In this document: piece after piece, positions 18,169 to 27,431 of the stretch | Position numbering within the stretch: position 1 is the first letter of the stretch | Layout: every line of letters starts with the position of its first letter | Position numbers and translations under genes: made by a program | Source of the DNA: 40CM-4-69-5 sp036556905 | GTDB taxonomy: Bacteria; Methylomirabilota; Methylomirabilia; Rokubacteriales; CSP1-6 | NCBI GenBank assembly: GCA_036556905.1 | Contig: DATBIM010000006.1 | Coordinates: 38,371 to 102,370 of the forward strand | Direction: 5' to 3' | DNA: 64,000 nucleotides | Notes under the pieces: generated by a model | What the model saw: the letters and a program-made list of their open reading frames with translations, nothing else | Database searches by the model: none | What the model was told of the DNA's origin: nothing

Positions 18169-19272
18169 TCAAGACAATTTGCCCTTCGCGCTCGCGCACG
18201 TCCGGTACAGAGGCGCGAATGCGGCGACCTGCGCGGCGTAGGTAAAGGGCTCGGCGGAGGCCCGCGCCGCCTCCCCCATCGCGGCTCCGCGCTGACGCAA
18301 CTCGGCCAGGCCCGCGGCGACGGCGCGGGGGTCGCGCGGGTCGACAATGACTCCGTTCACGCCGGTGCGAACCACCTCGCTGCCGCCGGCGCTGGCGCTC
18401 GCCACGATGGGCAAGCCGGAGGCCAGCGCCTCCAGGTGCACGTTGCCGAAGGGTTCGTAGCGGCTGGGCAAGACGCCGGCATCGGCCGCAGCGTACCAGC
18501 GCTCAACGTCGGCGCGCGGACCCAGCCAGATCAGCCGCTCGGCCACGCGGTGACGGGCAGCCAGCGCCCGGTACGGGCCGACATCCCCCTTCCCCACCAC
18601 GAGGAGCCGGCTCTGAGGATCGCCGAGCAGGGCCATCGCCTCGATCGCCGTGGCCAGGCCCTTGCGCTCGAACCCGCTGCCCACGAAGAGCGCCGTCCAG
18701 GCGTCCGGGGCGAGGCCGGCCTCCGTGCGGGCCGCTGCCCGCATGGTCTTGCGGTTGGCCGGATGAAAGCGCTGCAGGTCGACGCCGTTGTAGATGACGG
18801 TGACGCGATGCGGGCTCACAGCGTAGAGCGTCTCGATCTCTCGCTTGCCCGCGTTTGAGATGGCGACGATGTGCGGGGTGCGGGCGAACACGCGCTGCTC
18901 CAGCGCGAGCACCACCCGGTGGTACAGGCGCCGCCCCGACGGCCCTCCGCGACTGAGCAGGTAGCCGCGGTGGCATCCCTCACCCGCCCGGTAGATATCC
19001 TGGCCGAGTGTCCGCTCGTGGCTTTGCACGACGTCCCAATCCCGGGTGGCCAGCAGACGCGTCGCGGCGGCCAACAACAGCGCCCGGGCGGTCGCGGCGA
19101 GCGGCGGCATGGGCAGGCGGTGGAGCACGACGCCGTCGATCGGGTCCTGACCGGGGAGGCTCGCCAGGTGCAGCTCATATCCGTGCTCGACCAGCGCCGT
19201 GATCAAGCCGGCCGTCGCCCGCTCCACGCCGCCGTGAAATACGAACGGCCGCGCCACGAGAAGCAGCTTCAC
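18169..19272 (-). CDS. family 4 glycosyltransferase, WaaG-like (LPS core)
   Basis: The 367 residues begin KLLLVARPFVFHGGVERA and end in a GT4 domain with FVGSGFERKGLATAI and the donor-site pattern PSRYEPFGNVHLEALASGLPIVAS. The VERATAGL and GQDIYRAGEGC stretches resemble the WaaG core glucosyltransferase. The most likely start is GTG at 19272, but it lacks a clear ribosome-binding site. The reading frame stays open upstream through the 81-bp repeats at 19288-19558, so an N-terminal repeat extension starting at non-ATG codons cannot be excluded. Confidence 0.85.
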   Translation of the reverse strand: MKLLLVARPFVFHGGVERATAGLITALVEHGYELHLASLPGQDPIDGVVLHRLPMPPLAATARALLLAAATRLLATRDWDVVQSHERTLGQDIYRAGEGCHRGYLLSRGGPSGRRLYHRVVLALEQRVFARTPHIVAISNAGKREIETLYAVSPHRVTVIYNGVDLQRFHPANRKTMRAAARTEAGLAPDAWTALFVGSGFERKGLATAIEAMALLGDPQSRLLVVGKGDVGPYRALAARHRVAERLIWLGPRADVERWYAAADAGVLPSRYEPFGNVHLEALASGLPIVASASAGGSEVVRTGVNGVIVDPRDPRAVAAGLAELRQRGAAMGEAARASAEPFTYAAQVAAFAPLYRTCASAKGKLS

Positions 19273-19287
19273 CGTAACGGGAGCCGC

Positions 19288-19558
19288 GTGCTCGGGTAGG
19301 ACCGAGGGTGGGCCGCTCTGGGTGCGGCGTGGCGGCGTGCGCAATCCCGATTGATTGCCCCGGGCCGGGTGCTCGGGTAGGACCGAGGGTGGGCTGCTCT
19401 GGGTGCGGCGTGGCGGCGTGCGCAATCCCGATTGATTGCCCCGGGCCGCGTGCTCGGGTCGGACCGAGGGTGGGCCGCTCTGGGTGCGGCGTGGCGGCGT
19501 GCGCAATCCCGATTGATTGCCCCGGGCCGGGTGCTCGGGTAGGACCGAGGGTGGGCCG
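19288..19558. repeat. 81-bp tandem repeat, 3.35 copies, in the LPS glycosyltransferase cluster
   Basis: Complete copies start at 19288, 19369 and 19450, and a 28-base partial copy starts at 19531. Copies differ from each other at only two or three positions, which points to recent expansion or homogenisation. Each unit holds two small inverted repeats: CTCGG/CCGAG around a 6-base loop, and CAATC/GATTG. As 81 is a multiple of 3, all frames stay in register. On the minus strand one frame reads a 27-residue Pro/Arg-rich unit without stops. It fills the 288-bp gap between two glycosyltransferase genes and begins right at the stop of one of them. Confidence 0.95.
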
Positions 19559-19560
19559 GG

Positions 19561-20688
19561 CTAGGCACGGGTGGCGACGAGATTATCGATCAGCGGGAAG
19601 AGACGGGCGCGGGCGGCGGTGAAGCTGTACTCGGCGACGCAGCGCGCCCGCGCCCGTCGGCCCAGCGACGCCGCGATCTCGGGTTCGCTGACGAGGTGGT
19701 GGATGGCCTTGGCCAGCTCACCGACGTGACCCGGGGGCACCACGACTCCGCCGTCACCCAGGATCTCGGGGATCATCGAGACCGCGGTGGCGACGATGGG
19801 GCGACCCAGCGCCATGGCATCGAAGAGCTTGGCGGGAACCTGCCCCACGGTGTCGGTCGTGGCCCGCTGTGGCACCACCACGACATCGGCGGCGGCCAGG
19901 TAGCGAGGCACATCGTCGAAGGGGACCTCGCCGAGGGTGCGGACGAACGGCCGCGCCGCCCACCGGCGGGCGGCGTCGCTGCCCGGCTTGACGCCGACGA
20001 GGGCCAGGGTGACCCCGCCGCCGAGACTGGCCACGGCCTCCACCAGATCGTCCACGCCCTTGTAGGCGCGGGGCGTTCCCAGGAACATGACCAGGGGAGA
20101 TCGATCGAACCCGAGGGCGGCGCGGGTCGCCACGTGATCGTAGCGTTCTGGATTCCACGCGTCCGTGTCGCGGACGTGGGGTAGCAGGGTGCCCCCGAAC
20201 CGGCGTTCCAGGAATCGGGAGGCCACGGTGAGCGCATCGGCGGCCGGGATGAGCCGCTCACACAGCCAGGTCCAGGTGAGGCCGTTGGGGTTGGCCAGAT
20301 TCAGCGCGCGGCCGACCCGGCCCCACGCTCCCGAACGGTAGTAGAAGCCGAGCTCCCAGTCGTCGATGTCGAGCACAAGCGGCCGCCGCCGTCGGCGGCG
20401 GGCCAGCAGGGCCAGCCCGTAGCTGGTCGGCCGCGGCTTGGAGGCGTAGAGCACGTCCCCGTCGATCCGGTCCAGCAGAGCGCGGATGTCGCCGACGAAG
20501 GCGGGATACCGGTGCGCCGGGACGGCCACATACTCGATCGCCCCAGCGGTGACCGGGGCCCACGGGCGCGGGCCGAATTGCGGACCGACGACGGCGACGC
20601 GGTACCGGGGGGCGAGCAGGCGCGCGAGCAGGTCGGCACGACCGGTGGCGTTGTCAGAGAGGTCGAAGGCGAGGATCGTGATCTTCAT
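19561..20688 (-). CDS. family 4-type glycosyltransferase
   Basis: This 375-residue GT-B protein has an N-terminal acceptor domain (MKITILAFDLSDNATGRADL) and a C-terminal GT4 donor domain with FLGTPRAYKGVDDL and VPAKLFDAMALGRPIVAT. It has no signal peptide, so it should act at the cytoplasmic face on LPS core or O-chain intermediates. The ATG at 20688 overlaps the stop of the next glycosyltransferase. The last codons abut the 81-bp tandem repeat. The acceptor and sugar are unknown. Confidence 0.85.
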   Translation of the reverse strand: MKITILAFDLSDNATGRADLLARLLAPRYRVAVVGPQFGPRPWAPVTAGAIEYVAVPAHRYPAFVGDIRALLDRIDGDVLYASKPRPTSYGLALLARRRRRRPLVLDIDDWELGFYYRSGAWGRVGRALNLANPNGLTWTWLCERLIPAADALTVASRFLERRFGGTLLPHVRDTDAWNPERYDHVATRAALGFDRSPLVMFLGTPRAYKGVDDLVEAVASLGGGVTLALVGVKPGSDAARRWAARPFVRTLGEVPFDDVPRYLAAADVVVVPQRATTDTVGQVPAKLFDAMALGRPIVATAVSMIPEILGDGGVVVPPGHVGELAKAIHHLVSEPEIAASLGRRARARCVAEYSFTAARARLFPLIDNLVATRA

Positions 20689-21791
20689 GCTGCCAGGGTC
20701 CGATACCGCTCTTCCAGTGCGGCAGCCAGGGCGGCACCAGAATAACGGCTGATGACCAGGCGGCGTCCGGCCTCGCCGAGCTTCGCCCGGAGCGCGGGGT
20801 CGTGGGCGAGGCGTCGAAGGGCGGCGGCCAGGGCCGCGGCGTCGCCCGCGTGCACCAGCAGAGCGTGCTCGCCGTCGCGGAGAACCTCGCCGACGACACC
20901 CACCCGCGAGGCGATGAGCGGGCGGCCCGCCGCAAGATATTCCCACACCACCCGCGACATGCCTTCCGACTCCACGGGCACGTAGAGGGCCACGTCGATG
21001 GCAGCCATGGTGGCACAGGGGTCGGCGGCGAATCCGGCGATCGTGAACGATCGGGTCAGGCCCGAGTGGTGTACGCGGTCGCGGATGGCGGCCTCCGCGC
21101 TCCCCCGCCCGACCAGAGCGAAGTGCAGGCGATCGTCGGCGAGCCGCCCGGCCGCGTCCACCACGACGTCATGCCCCTTCATGCCCCGCAGACCCCCGAC
21201 CATCCCAACCAGTAGCTGACCGTCGCTGGCACCCAGCTGGTGCCGGAGCAGCGGGTCGGCCGGGCGCGGCTGGAAACGCTCGATATCGACCCCGCCGGGT
21301 AAGGTCACGACGCGCTCGGGGGGCAGGAGCCCGCTGGCGAGATACTGGCGGCGGATGGCCTCGGTCACGGTGACGACGAGCCCGGTCGCCCGCCGATACA
21401 GCCAGCGGTTGGCAGCGTGTGGCGTGACCGCCTGGCAGATGTGCCGGGTCCGCACCAGCGGACGCGGCGTCGGGCTCAAGCGGTTGGCCAACGCCGCCAG
21501 CCAGTGCTCTTTGCTCCGGTGCACGTGCACCACATCGACGCGGGATAGCCATCCCCGGAGACGTCGCAAATCCGCCAGGTCCGTGGATGGCCGCAGGCCG
21601 CTCTGCAGCCCCAGCGTGACGATGTCCTCGACGCCCTCGGCTCGAGCCTGACCGATGACCTTGGCTTCCGTTCCGGCGCGGCAGCCCAGGGTGACGGCGT
21701 GGCCGCGGCTGCTCAGCTCGTGGCACACCCGGGCCGCCCAGTAGGCGTCGGACGACCAGCCCCGGCAGGACATCAGGTGCAGGATGCGCAT
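20685..21791 (-). CDS. family 4 glycosyltransferase
   Basis: The 368 residues start MRILHLMSCRGWSSDAYWAA and carry a GT4 core: VHVHRSKEHWLAAL in the N-domain, GMVGGLRGMKGHDVVVDAA, and a donor site with VPVESEGMSRVVWEYLAAGRPLIAS. The ATG at 21791 lies 4 bases after the preceding stop. It is one of three adjacent, divergent GT4 genes. They probably act on successive sugars of one oligosaccharide, but no specificity can be read. Confidence 0.85.
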   Translation of the reverse strand: MRILHLMSCRGWSSDAYWAARVCHELSSRGHAVTLGCRAGTEAKVIGQARAEGVEDIVTLGLQSGLRPSTDLADLRRLRGWLSRVDVVHVHRSKEHWLAALANRLSPTPRPLVRTRHICQAVTPHAANRWLYRRATGLVVTVTEAIRRQYLASGLLPPERVVTLPGGVDIERFQPRPADPLLRHQLGASDGQLLVGMVGGLRGMKGHDVVVDAAGRLADDRLHFALVGRGSAEAAIRDRVHHSGLTRSFTIAGFAADPCATMAAIDVALYVPVESEGMSRVVWEYLAAGRPLIASRVGVVGEVLRDGEHALLVHAGDAAALAAALRRLAHDPALRAKLGEAGRRLVISRYSGAALAAALEERYRTLAA

Positions 21792-21795
21792 CGGC

Positions 21796-22899
21796 TCAGA
21801 CGATCGTCTGGTAGACCGCTTCGACGATGACGACCGATCGTTCCGGGCTGAACTCGGTCTCGGCCCGCCGGCGACCCGCCTGGCCCATGGCCCGGGCGCG
21901 GGCCGGGTCGGTGAGGATGGCGGCCAGGGCCGTGGCCACGCTCTCGGGACGGTCGTCGTCGATGAGCAACCCCGTCTGACCATCGAGGACTGTCTCGGGC
22001 AGCGCGCCGACGCGCCGCGCCACCACCGGGCGGGCTGCCGCCATCGCCTCCAGGACGGCCCGGCAAGAGTCGTCGGAGCCGGCCGCCATCAGGGCGAAGC
22101 AGTCGCCGGCCGCCACCACGGCGGGCAGATCCCGATCGCGATAGCCGGTGAAGACCACGTGCCTGGTCAGCCCCATCTCGGTCACGAGGTGCTCGAGTCG
22201 GGCGCGGGCCTCGCCCTTGCCGACGAGGAGCAGCCGCACGTCGGGCAGCGTGCGCAGCAGCAGCCGGAGGGCGGCCAGGAGCAGCTCGTGGCCGCGATTC
22301 GGGGCGAGCCGGGACACCGAGACGACAACGGGCGCCAGCCCGAGCTTGAACTCTTCGCGCACGGGTGCCGGATCGACGGGCGTCTGGAAGCGAGGAAGGT
22401 CGGCCACGCCGGGGACCCAGTGCGTGCGCTCCTCGGGGATGCCCACCTCCCGGCAGCGCGCCTCGATCTGGCGCGAGACCGCGAACGCGGCAGCGGTGCG
22501 CTGGTACAGCGCCGCCGACAAGCGGTCCCGCTTCACGGCGCGGAAATTGTGAAAGGTTCGCACGAGGGGAATGGGCCGGCCCGAGCCCCGCGCCCGGCGG
22601 ACCAGCAACCCGAGCCAGTGGTCGTGCGAGTGATGACAATGGATGATGTCGACGCCCTCGGCGCGGGCAATCGCGCGCAGGCGTCGGCGGTCAGCGAGGA
22701 TCCGTCTGGGTTCCAGATGCAGGCCGGGCAGTGGATCGAGACCGGCCTCGCGGGCCTTGGCCTCGAAGCGGTCACCGGGAATCACGCCGAGCAAGACGCG
22801 ATGGCCGCGCCGCCGGAGGCTCGAGGCAAGCCGGATCACCGGATCGGCGCTCCCCGTCCACCAGCGGTTGGCCGCGAGGTGGAGGACTGTCAGGCCCAT
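21796..22899 (-). CDS. family 4 glycosyltransferase
   Basis: This 367-residue GT4 protein begins MGLTVLHLAANRWWTGSADP. The core shows IIHCHHSHDHWLGLLV, VSVSRLAPNRGHELLLAAL and AAGSDDSCRAVLEAMAAARPVVAR. The ATG at 22899 overlaps the heptosyltransferase stop. The HHSHDHW and HRSKEHW motifs of this gene and its downstream neighbour are similar, so the two may be old duplicates. The likely role is LPS outer-core assembly, by context. Confidence 0.85.
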   Translation of the reverse strand: MGLTVLHLAANRWWTGSADPVIRLASSLRRRGHRVLLGVIPGDRFEAKAREAGLDPLPGLHLEPRRILADRRRLRAIARAEGVDIIHCHHSHDHWLGLLVRRARGSGRPIPLVRTFHNFRAVKRDRLSAALYQRTAAAFAVSRQIEARCREVGIPEERTHWVPGVADLPRFQTPVDPAPVREEFKLGLAPVVVSVSRLAPNRGHELLLAALRLLLRTLPDVRLLLVGKGEARARLEHLVTEMGLTRHVVFTGYRDRDLPAVVAAGDCFALMAAGSDDSCRAVLEAMAAARPVVARRVGALPETVLDGQTGLLIDDDRPESVATALAAILTDPARARAMGQAGRRRAETEFSPERSVVIVEAVYQTIV

Positions 22900-23879
22900 T
22901 GCGGCAGCACGGTGCGCAGCCGCGCCTCGACCTCATCCGCGGTGATGGCGCGCAGGCAGGGATGGTCGATCGGGCACGTGCGGTAGAAGCAGGGCGCGCA
23001 GGGCGTGGGCCGGCTCACCACGGCCACCGGGCCACGGGGGGCGGTGAGGCCGGGGTCGGTGGGGCCGAAGAGGCTGACGACCGGTGTGCCCAGCGCGGCG
23101 GCCAGGTGTCCGACGCCGGTGTCTCCGCATACGAGCGCGTCGAGCTCGGACAGGACGGCGGTCAGTAGCGCCGGGCTGTCCCGGCCCACCAGGCTCGCGA
23201 CCGCGACCCGCTCGCGTACCGCGGTCGCCGTCGACAGATCAGCGGGAGCGCCGAGCAGGACGGGGCGGGCGCCGTGATGCACCAGCAGGTGGCAGAACTC
23301 GACCAGACGCTCGGCCGGCCAGAGCTTCGAGGGGCCGAACTCCGCGCCGAGGTGAAGTCCGACCCGGGGTCCCCGACCGTCCCCTGCCCCGGCCTCGGTG
23401 AACAGGGCTCTGGCCGCCTCTCGGCTCTCCGCGCCCTCCTTGGGGGGGATCAGGGCTGGCGTGCGCGTCACCGGCGGCAGACCGAGGGGTGTCAGCAAGA
23501 GCAGGTATTCGTCGATTTGATGCGGCCTTGGCGAGGGAGGCGTGAGGCGATCGGTTAACAACAGCGTACGCCCACCCCCACTGAAGCCAATCCGACGGCG
23601 CGTGCCCCAGTACCAGGCGGACAACGCCGACTCCAGGGAGTTGGGCAGTAGCAGCGCCACGTCCGAGCCGAGCGCCCGCACGCTGTCGGCGGCTCTGATT
23701 CGTCCGCTCAACGACCGTGGATAGGTCACCAGCACATCCCCTAGCCCCTGCCCGGCCAGCACCGAAGCCCATGGTCCAGCCAGGCCGATGCGGCGATCCG
23801 GGAGTCCCGCGCGGAGGGAACGAAGCACGGGAACCGCCATGACGGTGTCCCCGAGCCAGTTGGGAAGGCGCACGATCAC
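22890..23879 (-). CDS. waaF: ADP-heptose:LPS heptosyltransferase II-like
   Basis: The 329-residue GT9 enzyme has an N-terminal VRLPNWLGDTVMAVPVL and a C-terminal CGDTGVGHLAAALGTPVVSLFGPTDPG. The cysteine-rich C-terminal segment (TPCAPCFYRTCPIDHPCL) is typical of the heptosyltransferase II group, which adds the second heptose. The GTG start at 23879 overlaps the lpxK stop as GTGA. It complements the WaaC-like enzyme at 15.1-16.1 kb. Confidence 0.9.
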   Translation of the reverse strand: MIVRLPNWLGDTVMAVPVLRSLRAGLPDRRIGLAGPWASVLAGQGLGDVLVTYPRSLSGRIRAADSVRALGSDVALLLPNSLESALSAWYWGTRRRIGFSGGGRTLLLTDRLTPPSPRPHQIDEYLLLLTPLGLPPVTRTPALIPPKEGAESREAARALFTEAGAGDGRGPRVGLHLGAEFGPSKLWPAERLVEFCHLLVHHGARPVLLGAPADLSTATAVRERVAVASLVGRDSPALLTAVLSELDALVCGDTGVGHLAAALGTPVVSLFGPTDPGLTAPRGPVAVVSRPTPCAPCFYRTCPIDHPCLRAITADEVEARLRTVLPQWA

Positions 23880-24973
23880 GGCGGCGGGCAGGCGCGGGCG
23901 AAGGTGGCCCGCCACACGTCGGCGCCCGTCAGGAGCTCGAGCTGCACGCTGACGACGTAGAGCGCGCGGTCCGGCAGCGGCAGCCGTCGCAGCCGTACCC
24001 AGTCCTTCTCGGTCGTGATGAGCCCCTCGGCGCCGAGCTCCCGGGCGCGCAGCGAGAGCCGGCGGAGATCCTCGGGCGAGTACCAGTGATGGTCCGGAAA
24101 CGCCACCTGGTCGAGAACGTGGACACCAAGCTCGCCGAGCGTCGTCCCGAATCCCCGGGGTGAGGCGATGCCGGCGAAGGCGAGGAGGCGGGCACCCTCC
24201 AGACTACTCAACGTGCGTGCGCGCATCCGCTCGGCTTCCCAGCATTCCACTGGAGCGTAGCGGGCGGTGAGCACCGGCACGGCAGGTGCCCAGCGCGTGG
24301 CGGCCGTGCGCACGTCCTCGAGATCGACCGCGCTGCGGGCCTCGGTGGCCACGATCAGGTGCGCGCGGGCCAGCGCCGCCAGCGGCTCCCGGAGGGGGCC
24401 ACCGGGAAGCAGCCGTCCATTGCCCCAGGGGTTGCGGGCTCGGGTCATGACGATCTCGAGATTCTTGACGAGGGTCTTGTGCTGGAAGCCGTCGTCGAGG
24501 ACCACCGCCGTGGCGTGGAATCGCTCGACGGCCAGCCGGGCCGCCTCGTAGCGGTTGGCGCCGACAATCACCGGCACCCGTGGCAGCCGGCGCGCCAGCA
24601 GGAAGGGCTCGTCGCCGGCGTCCTCCGGGTCCAATCGGATCGACGCCGTGTCGGCTACGATCTGGACGCCCCGGCTCTGCCGCCGATAGCCCCGGCTCAC
24701 CACGGCCGCGCGGTGCCCGAGCTCGGCCAGCGTTCGCACGGCCAGCTCCACAGCCGGCGTCTTGCCCGTGCCGCCCACGGTGAGGTTGCCGACCGACACG
24801 ACGGCGCACGACAGCGCCCGCGAGTGCAGCAGGCCCCGGCCGTAGAGCCACTCCCTGGCCCCGAGCAGGCCGCGGTACCCTCCGGCCAGCGCGCCCAGCA
24901 GCAGCGCGGGGCCGCGCGAAAATCCCTCGTCCCAGCGGCGGGCGAGCCGCACGCTGGCGCTCGGCGGACTCAC
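23876..24973 (-). CDS. lpxK: tetraacyldisaccharide 4'-kinase
   Basis: LpxK phosphorylates the lipid A disaccharide at the 4' position. The 365 residues show the unusual P-loop GNLTVGGTGKT (62-72), preceded by a membrane-associated N-terminal helix. LDDGFQHKTL and TTEKDWVRL are also conserved in the family. The GTG start at 24973 overlaps the waaA stop. The enzyme acts at the inner face of the inner membrane, between LpxB and WaaA in the Raetz pathway. Confidence 0.95.
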   Translation of the reverse strand: MSPPSASVRLARRWDEGFSRGPALLLGALAGGYRGLLGAREWLYGRGLLHSRALSCAVVSVGNLTVGGTGKTPAVELAVRTLAELGHRAAVVSRGYRRQSRGVQIVADTASIRLDPEDAGDEPFLLARRLPRVPVIVGANRYEAARLAVERFHATAVVLDDGFQHKTLVKNLEIVMTRARNPWGNGRLLPGGPLREPLAALARAHLIVATEARSAVDLEDVRTAATRWAPAVPVLTARYAPVECWEAERMRARTLSSLEGARLLAFAGIASPRGFGTTLGELGVHVLDQVAFPDHHWYSPEDLRRLSLRARELGAEGLITTEKDWVRLRRLPLPDRALYVVSVQLELLTGADVWRATFARACPPP

Positions 24974-26247
24974 GAGGTACTCCGCGGCCGCAGGAACTGG
25001 GCCACCAGGTCCAGGGTGGCTTGCACGGCCCCCTGGCGGGCGGCGACCGCCTCGTACGCCTGAGTGCCCAGCCGAGCGCGCAACGCTTCGTCCTGCAAGA
25101 GTCGGATCAGCTGAGCCGTCAGCGCATCGCCGTCGGCGACGACGATGCCGCCGCCGGCCTGGGTCAGCAGCGCCGCCGCGTCGCGGAAGTTGGTGGTGTG
25201 GGGCCCGAAGAGCACCGGCTTGCGCCGCAACGCAGGCTCGAGCATGTTGTGACCGCCCACCGGGACGAGGCTGCCGCCCAGGAAGACGACGTCGGCCACC
25301 GCGTACAGGGGCGCCAGCTCGCCTACTGTATCGACGACGATGACCGCATCGCCGGGGCGTTGTCGCGGCAGCTCGCTGCGCCGCACGACCGGCCAGCCTT
25401 GCGCGGCCACGAGCCCGAGCACCTCCGGTACGCGCTCGGGGTGGCGCGGGGCGATGACGAGCACGAGGTCCGGACAGCTCTGGCGGGCCGCGGCGTGGGC
25501 GGCGAGGACCGCCTCTTCCTCGCCGCGGTGCGTGCTGCCGGCGATCCAGACGCGCTGGCCTTCGCGCAGGCCGAGCAGGCGGGACCAGAGCTCCACCGAG
25601 CCTGCCGGATCGGGGGCCGGCTCGTTCTTCACGTTGCCGGTCACGAAGACGCGCTCGGCGGCCGCGCCGAGCGCGATGATGCGACGGGCGTCTTCTTGCG
25701 ACTGCATGGCGAAGACACGGATGTTGTCGAGCAGGGTGTGCAGCAGCGGCCGCACCAGAGAATACCGGCGAAAGGAGCGGTCGGAGAGCCGACCGTTCGC
25801 CACCATCACGGGCACGCCGCGGCGGGCCAGGATCCGCAGGGTGTTGGGCCAGAGCTCCGTCTCCATGCAGACGAGGAAGGCGGGGTTGATGGTGCTGATC
25901 ACCCGGCGGGCGGCGCCGGGAAGGTCGATGGGAAAGAAGCGGTGAGCCGCCGTCTGGGCGAAGCGGTCACGCACGACGCGGGCGCCGGTGTCGGTCACGG
26001 TCGTGACCACGACGGGAAGCTCCGGATACGCTCGGCGCAGCCCTTCCACCAGGGGGGCGGCGGCGATCGCCTCACCCACGGACACCGCGTGAACCCAGGC
26101 GACCGGGCCATTGCCGCTCGGGGGCGCGTCGTAGCCCAGGCGCTCCCGCAAGTGCAGCGGTACACCCCGGGCCAGATGACGCCACAGCGCGGCGGGCCAG
26201 TAGCCGGCGAGAAGCGTGGCCAGGACTGCCGTATAGAGCCGGTACAT
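24970..26247 (-). CDS. waaA: 3-deoxy-D-manno-octulosonic acid (Kdo) transferase
   Basis: WaaA attaches Kdo to lipid IVA. The 425 residues start with an N-terminal hydrophobic anchor (LYTAVLATLLAGYWPAALW) and contain WVHAVSVGEAIAA, in which the Glu is the expected catalytic base, METELWPN and GGHNMLEPA in the donor site. The ATG at 26247 shares a base with the lpxB stop. No Kdo synthesis genes (kdsA, kdsB, kdsD) are in the window. Confidence 0.95.
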   Translation of the reverse strand: MYRLYTAVLATLLAGYWPAALWRHLARGVPLHLRERLGYDAPPSGNGPVAWVHAVSVGEAIAAAPLVEGLRRAYPELPVVVTTVTDTGARVVRDRFAQTAAHRFFPIDLPGAARRVISTINPAFLVCMETELWPNTLRILARRGVPVMVANGRLSDRSFRRYSLVRPLLHTLLDNIRVFAMQSQEDARRIIALGAAAERVFVTGNVKNEPAPDPAGSVELWSRLLGLREGQRVWIAGSTHRGEEEAVLAAHAAARQSCPDLVLVIAPRHPERVPEVLGLVAAQGWPVVRRSELPRQRPGDAVIVVDTVGELAPLYAVADVVFLGGSLVPVGGHNMLEPALRRKPVLFGPHTTNFRDAAALLTQAGGGIVVADGDALTAQLIRLLQDEALRARLGTQAYEAVAARQGAVQATLDLVAQFLRPRSTS

Positions 26248-27431
26248 CAGGAGGCGGCCCGGGCCTTCACGCCGCCATTGCCGGCCACGGCGAGCACGAG
26301 CCGCGCCGCGCGGGCGCCCACGCCGGGCAAGCCGAGCTCGGCCGCGAGCTCGCGGAACGCCTGGCGCTGCGCGTCGAGCGCGCCGGGCGTGGCGAGCAGG
26401 TGCAGGGCCTCCTGGGCCAGCCGCTCGCCCGTCGCGTCGCGGCGCCGGCAGAGCTCGGGAACCACCTGGCGCCCGAGCACGATGTTCGTAAGGCTCGCCC
26501 AGGGCACGCGCGCCAGCACAGCTGCGATGCGCTCGCTCACCGCCGACAGCCGGTAACACACCACCATGGGCGTGCCCAGGAGGCCGGCCTCCAGCGTGGC
26601 GGTACCCGAGGCCACCAGCAGCAGGTCGCTGGCCCGCATGACCGCGTACGTCCGGTCCTCGACCACGTCCACCTTCGGCCCGCCCAGGAGGTGACGATCG
26701 ATGGCGGCCCGCGGTACGGACGGGGCCAGGCCCAGCACGAAGCGGGCATCCGCTCGGACCCGCACAATGCGGTTGGCCGCGTCGCGCATCAGCGGCAGCA
26801 GACGCTCGATCTCCTGCGCGCGGCTGCCGGGCAACAGCCCGATCACCAGGTGCGTCTCATCGAGACCGAGTTGCCGCCGTGCCGTGGCCCGCGTGGGCGC
26901 GGCCGGCAGCGCATCCAGCACTGGATGGCCTACGAATTCCACGGGGACGCCGGCCATGCCGTAGAGCGCCCGCTCGAAGGGGAAGACGGCGAGGACGAGC
27001 GACACCCGCCGACGGATCGCCTCGAGGCGGCCGGGCCGCCAGGCCCAGACCTGGGGCGGGATGAAGTAGACCACCGGAACGCCGGCAGCGTGGGCCACGC
27101 GGGCCAGGCGAAGGTTGAACCCGGGATAGTCGATCAGGACCACCACGTGGGGCTGTTCGCTCCTCAACGCGGCCGCCAGGCGCCCGAACGTCCGGCGCAG
27201 CAGGGGGAGCCGGCGCACCACTTCACTGAAACCGACCACCGCAGTCTCGCGGATGTCGGCCAGGACGTCCAGGCCCGCGGCGGCCATGCGCTCTCCTCCC
27301 ATGCCAAACAGGCGCACGCCGGGCACCGCAGCCCTCAGGGCGCAGCAGAGCGCGGCGCCGTGGATGTCGCCCGACGCCTCGCCGGCGACCAGCATGATCC
27401 GTGGCGCCGACCGGCCGTCACGCCCTGCCAT
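26247..27431 (-). CDS. lpxB: lipid-A-disaccharide synthase
   Basis: LpxB condenses lipid X with UDP-diacylglucosamine. The 394 residues show the family motifs LVAGEASGDIHGA at the start, YFIPPQVWAWRPGR, FVGHPVLDAL and LLPGSRAQEIERLLP. I prefer the ATG at 27431, with GGTGAG 5 bases before it, over a GTG two codons upstream (27437). It overlaps the end of lpxI by 14 bases. Confidence 0.95.
   Translation of the reverse strand: MAGRDGRSAPRIMLVAGEASGDIHGAALCCALRAAVPGVRLFGMGGERMAAAGLDVLADIRETAVVGFSEVVRRLPLLRRTFGRLAAALRSEQPHVVVLIDYPGFNLRLARVAHAAGVPVVYFIPPQVWAWRPGRLEAIRRRVSLVLAVFPFERALYGMAGVPVEFVGHPVLDALPAAPTRATARRQLGLDETHLVIGLLPGSRAQEIERLLPLMRDAANRIVRVRADARFVLGLAPSVPRAAIDRHLLGGPKVDVVEDRTYAVMRASDLLLVASGTATLEAGLLGTPMVVCYRLSAVSERIAAVLARVPWASLTNIVLGRQVVPELCRRRDATGERLAQEALHLLATPGALDAQRQAFRELAAELGLPGVGARAARLVLAVAGNGGVKARAAS

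Noticed and set aside
19269..19622. Repeat-encoded small proteins in the 81-bp array, both strands
   Set aside because: All frames are open because 81 is a multiple of three. None has an ATG with a ribosome-binding site; they are kept only as a possible extension of the WaaG-like gene.
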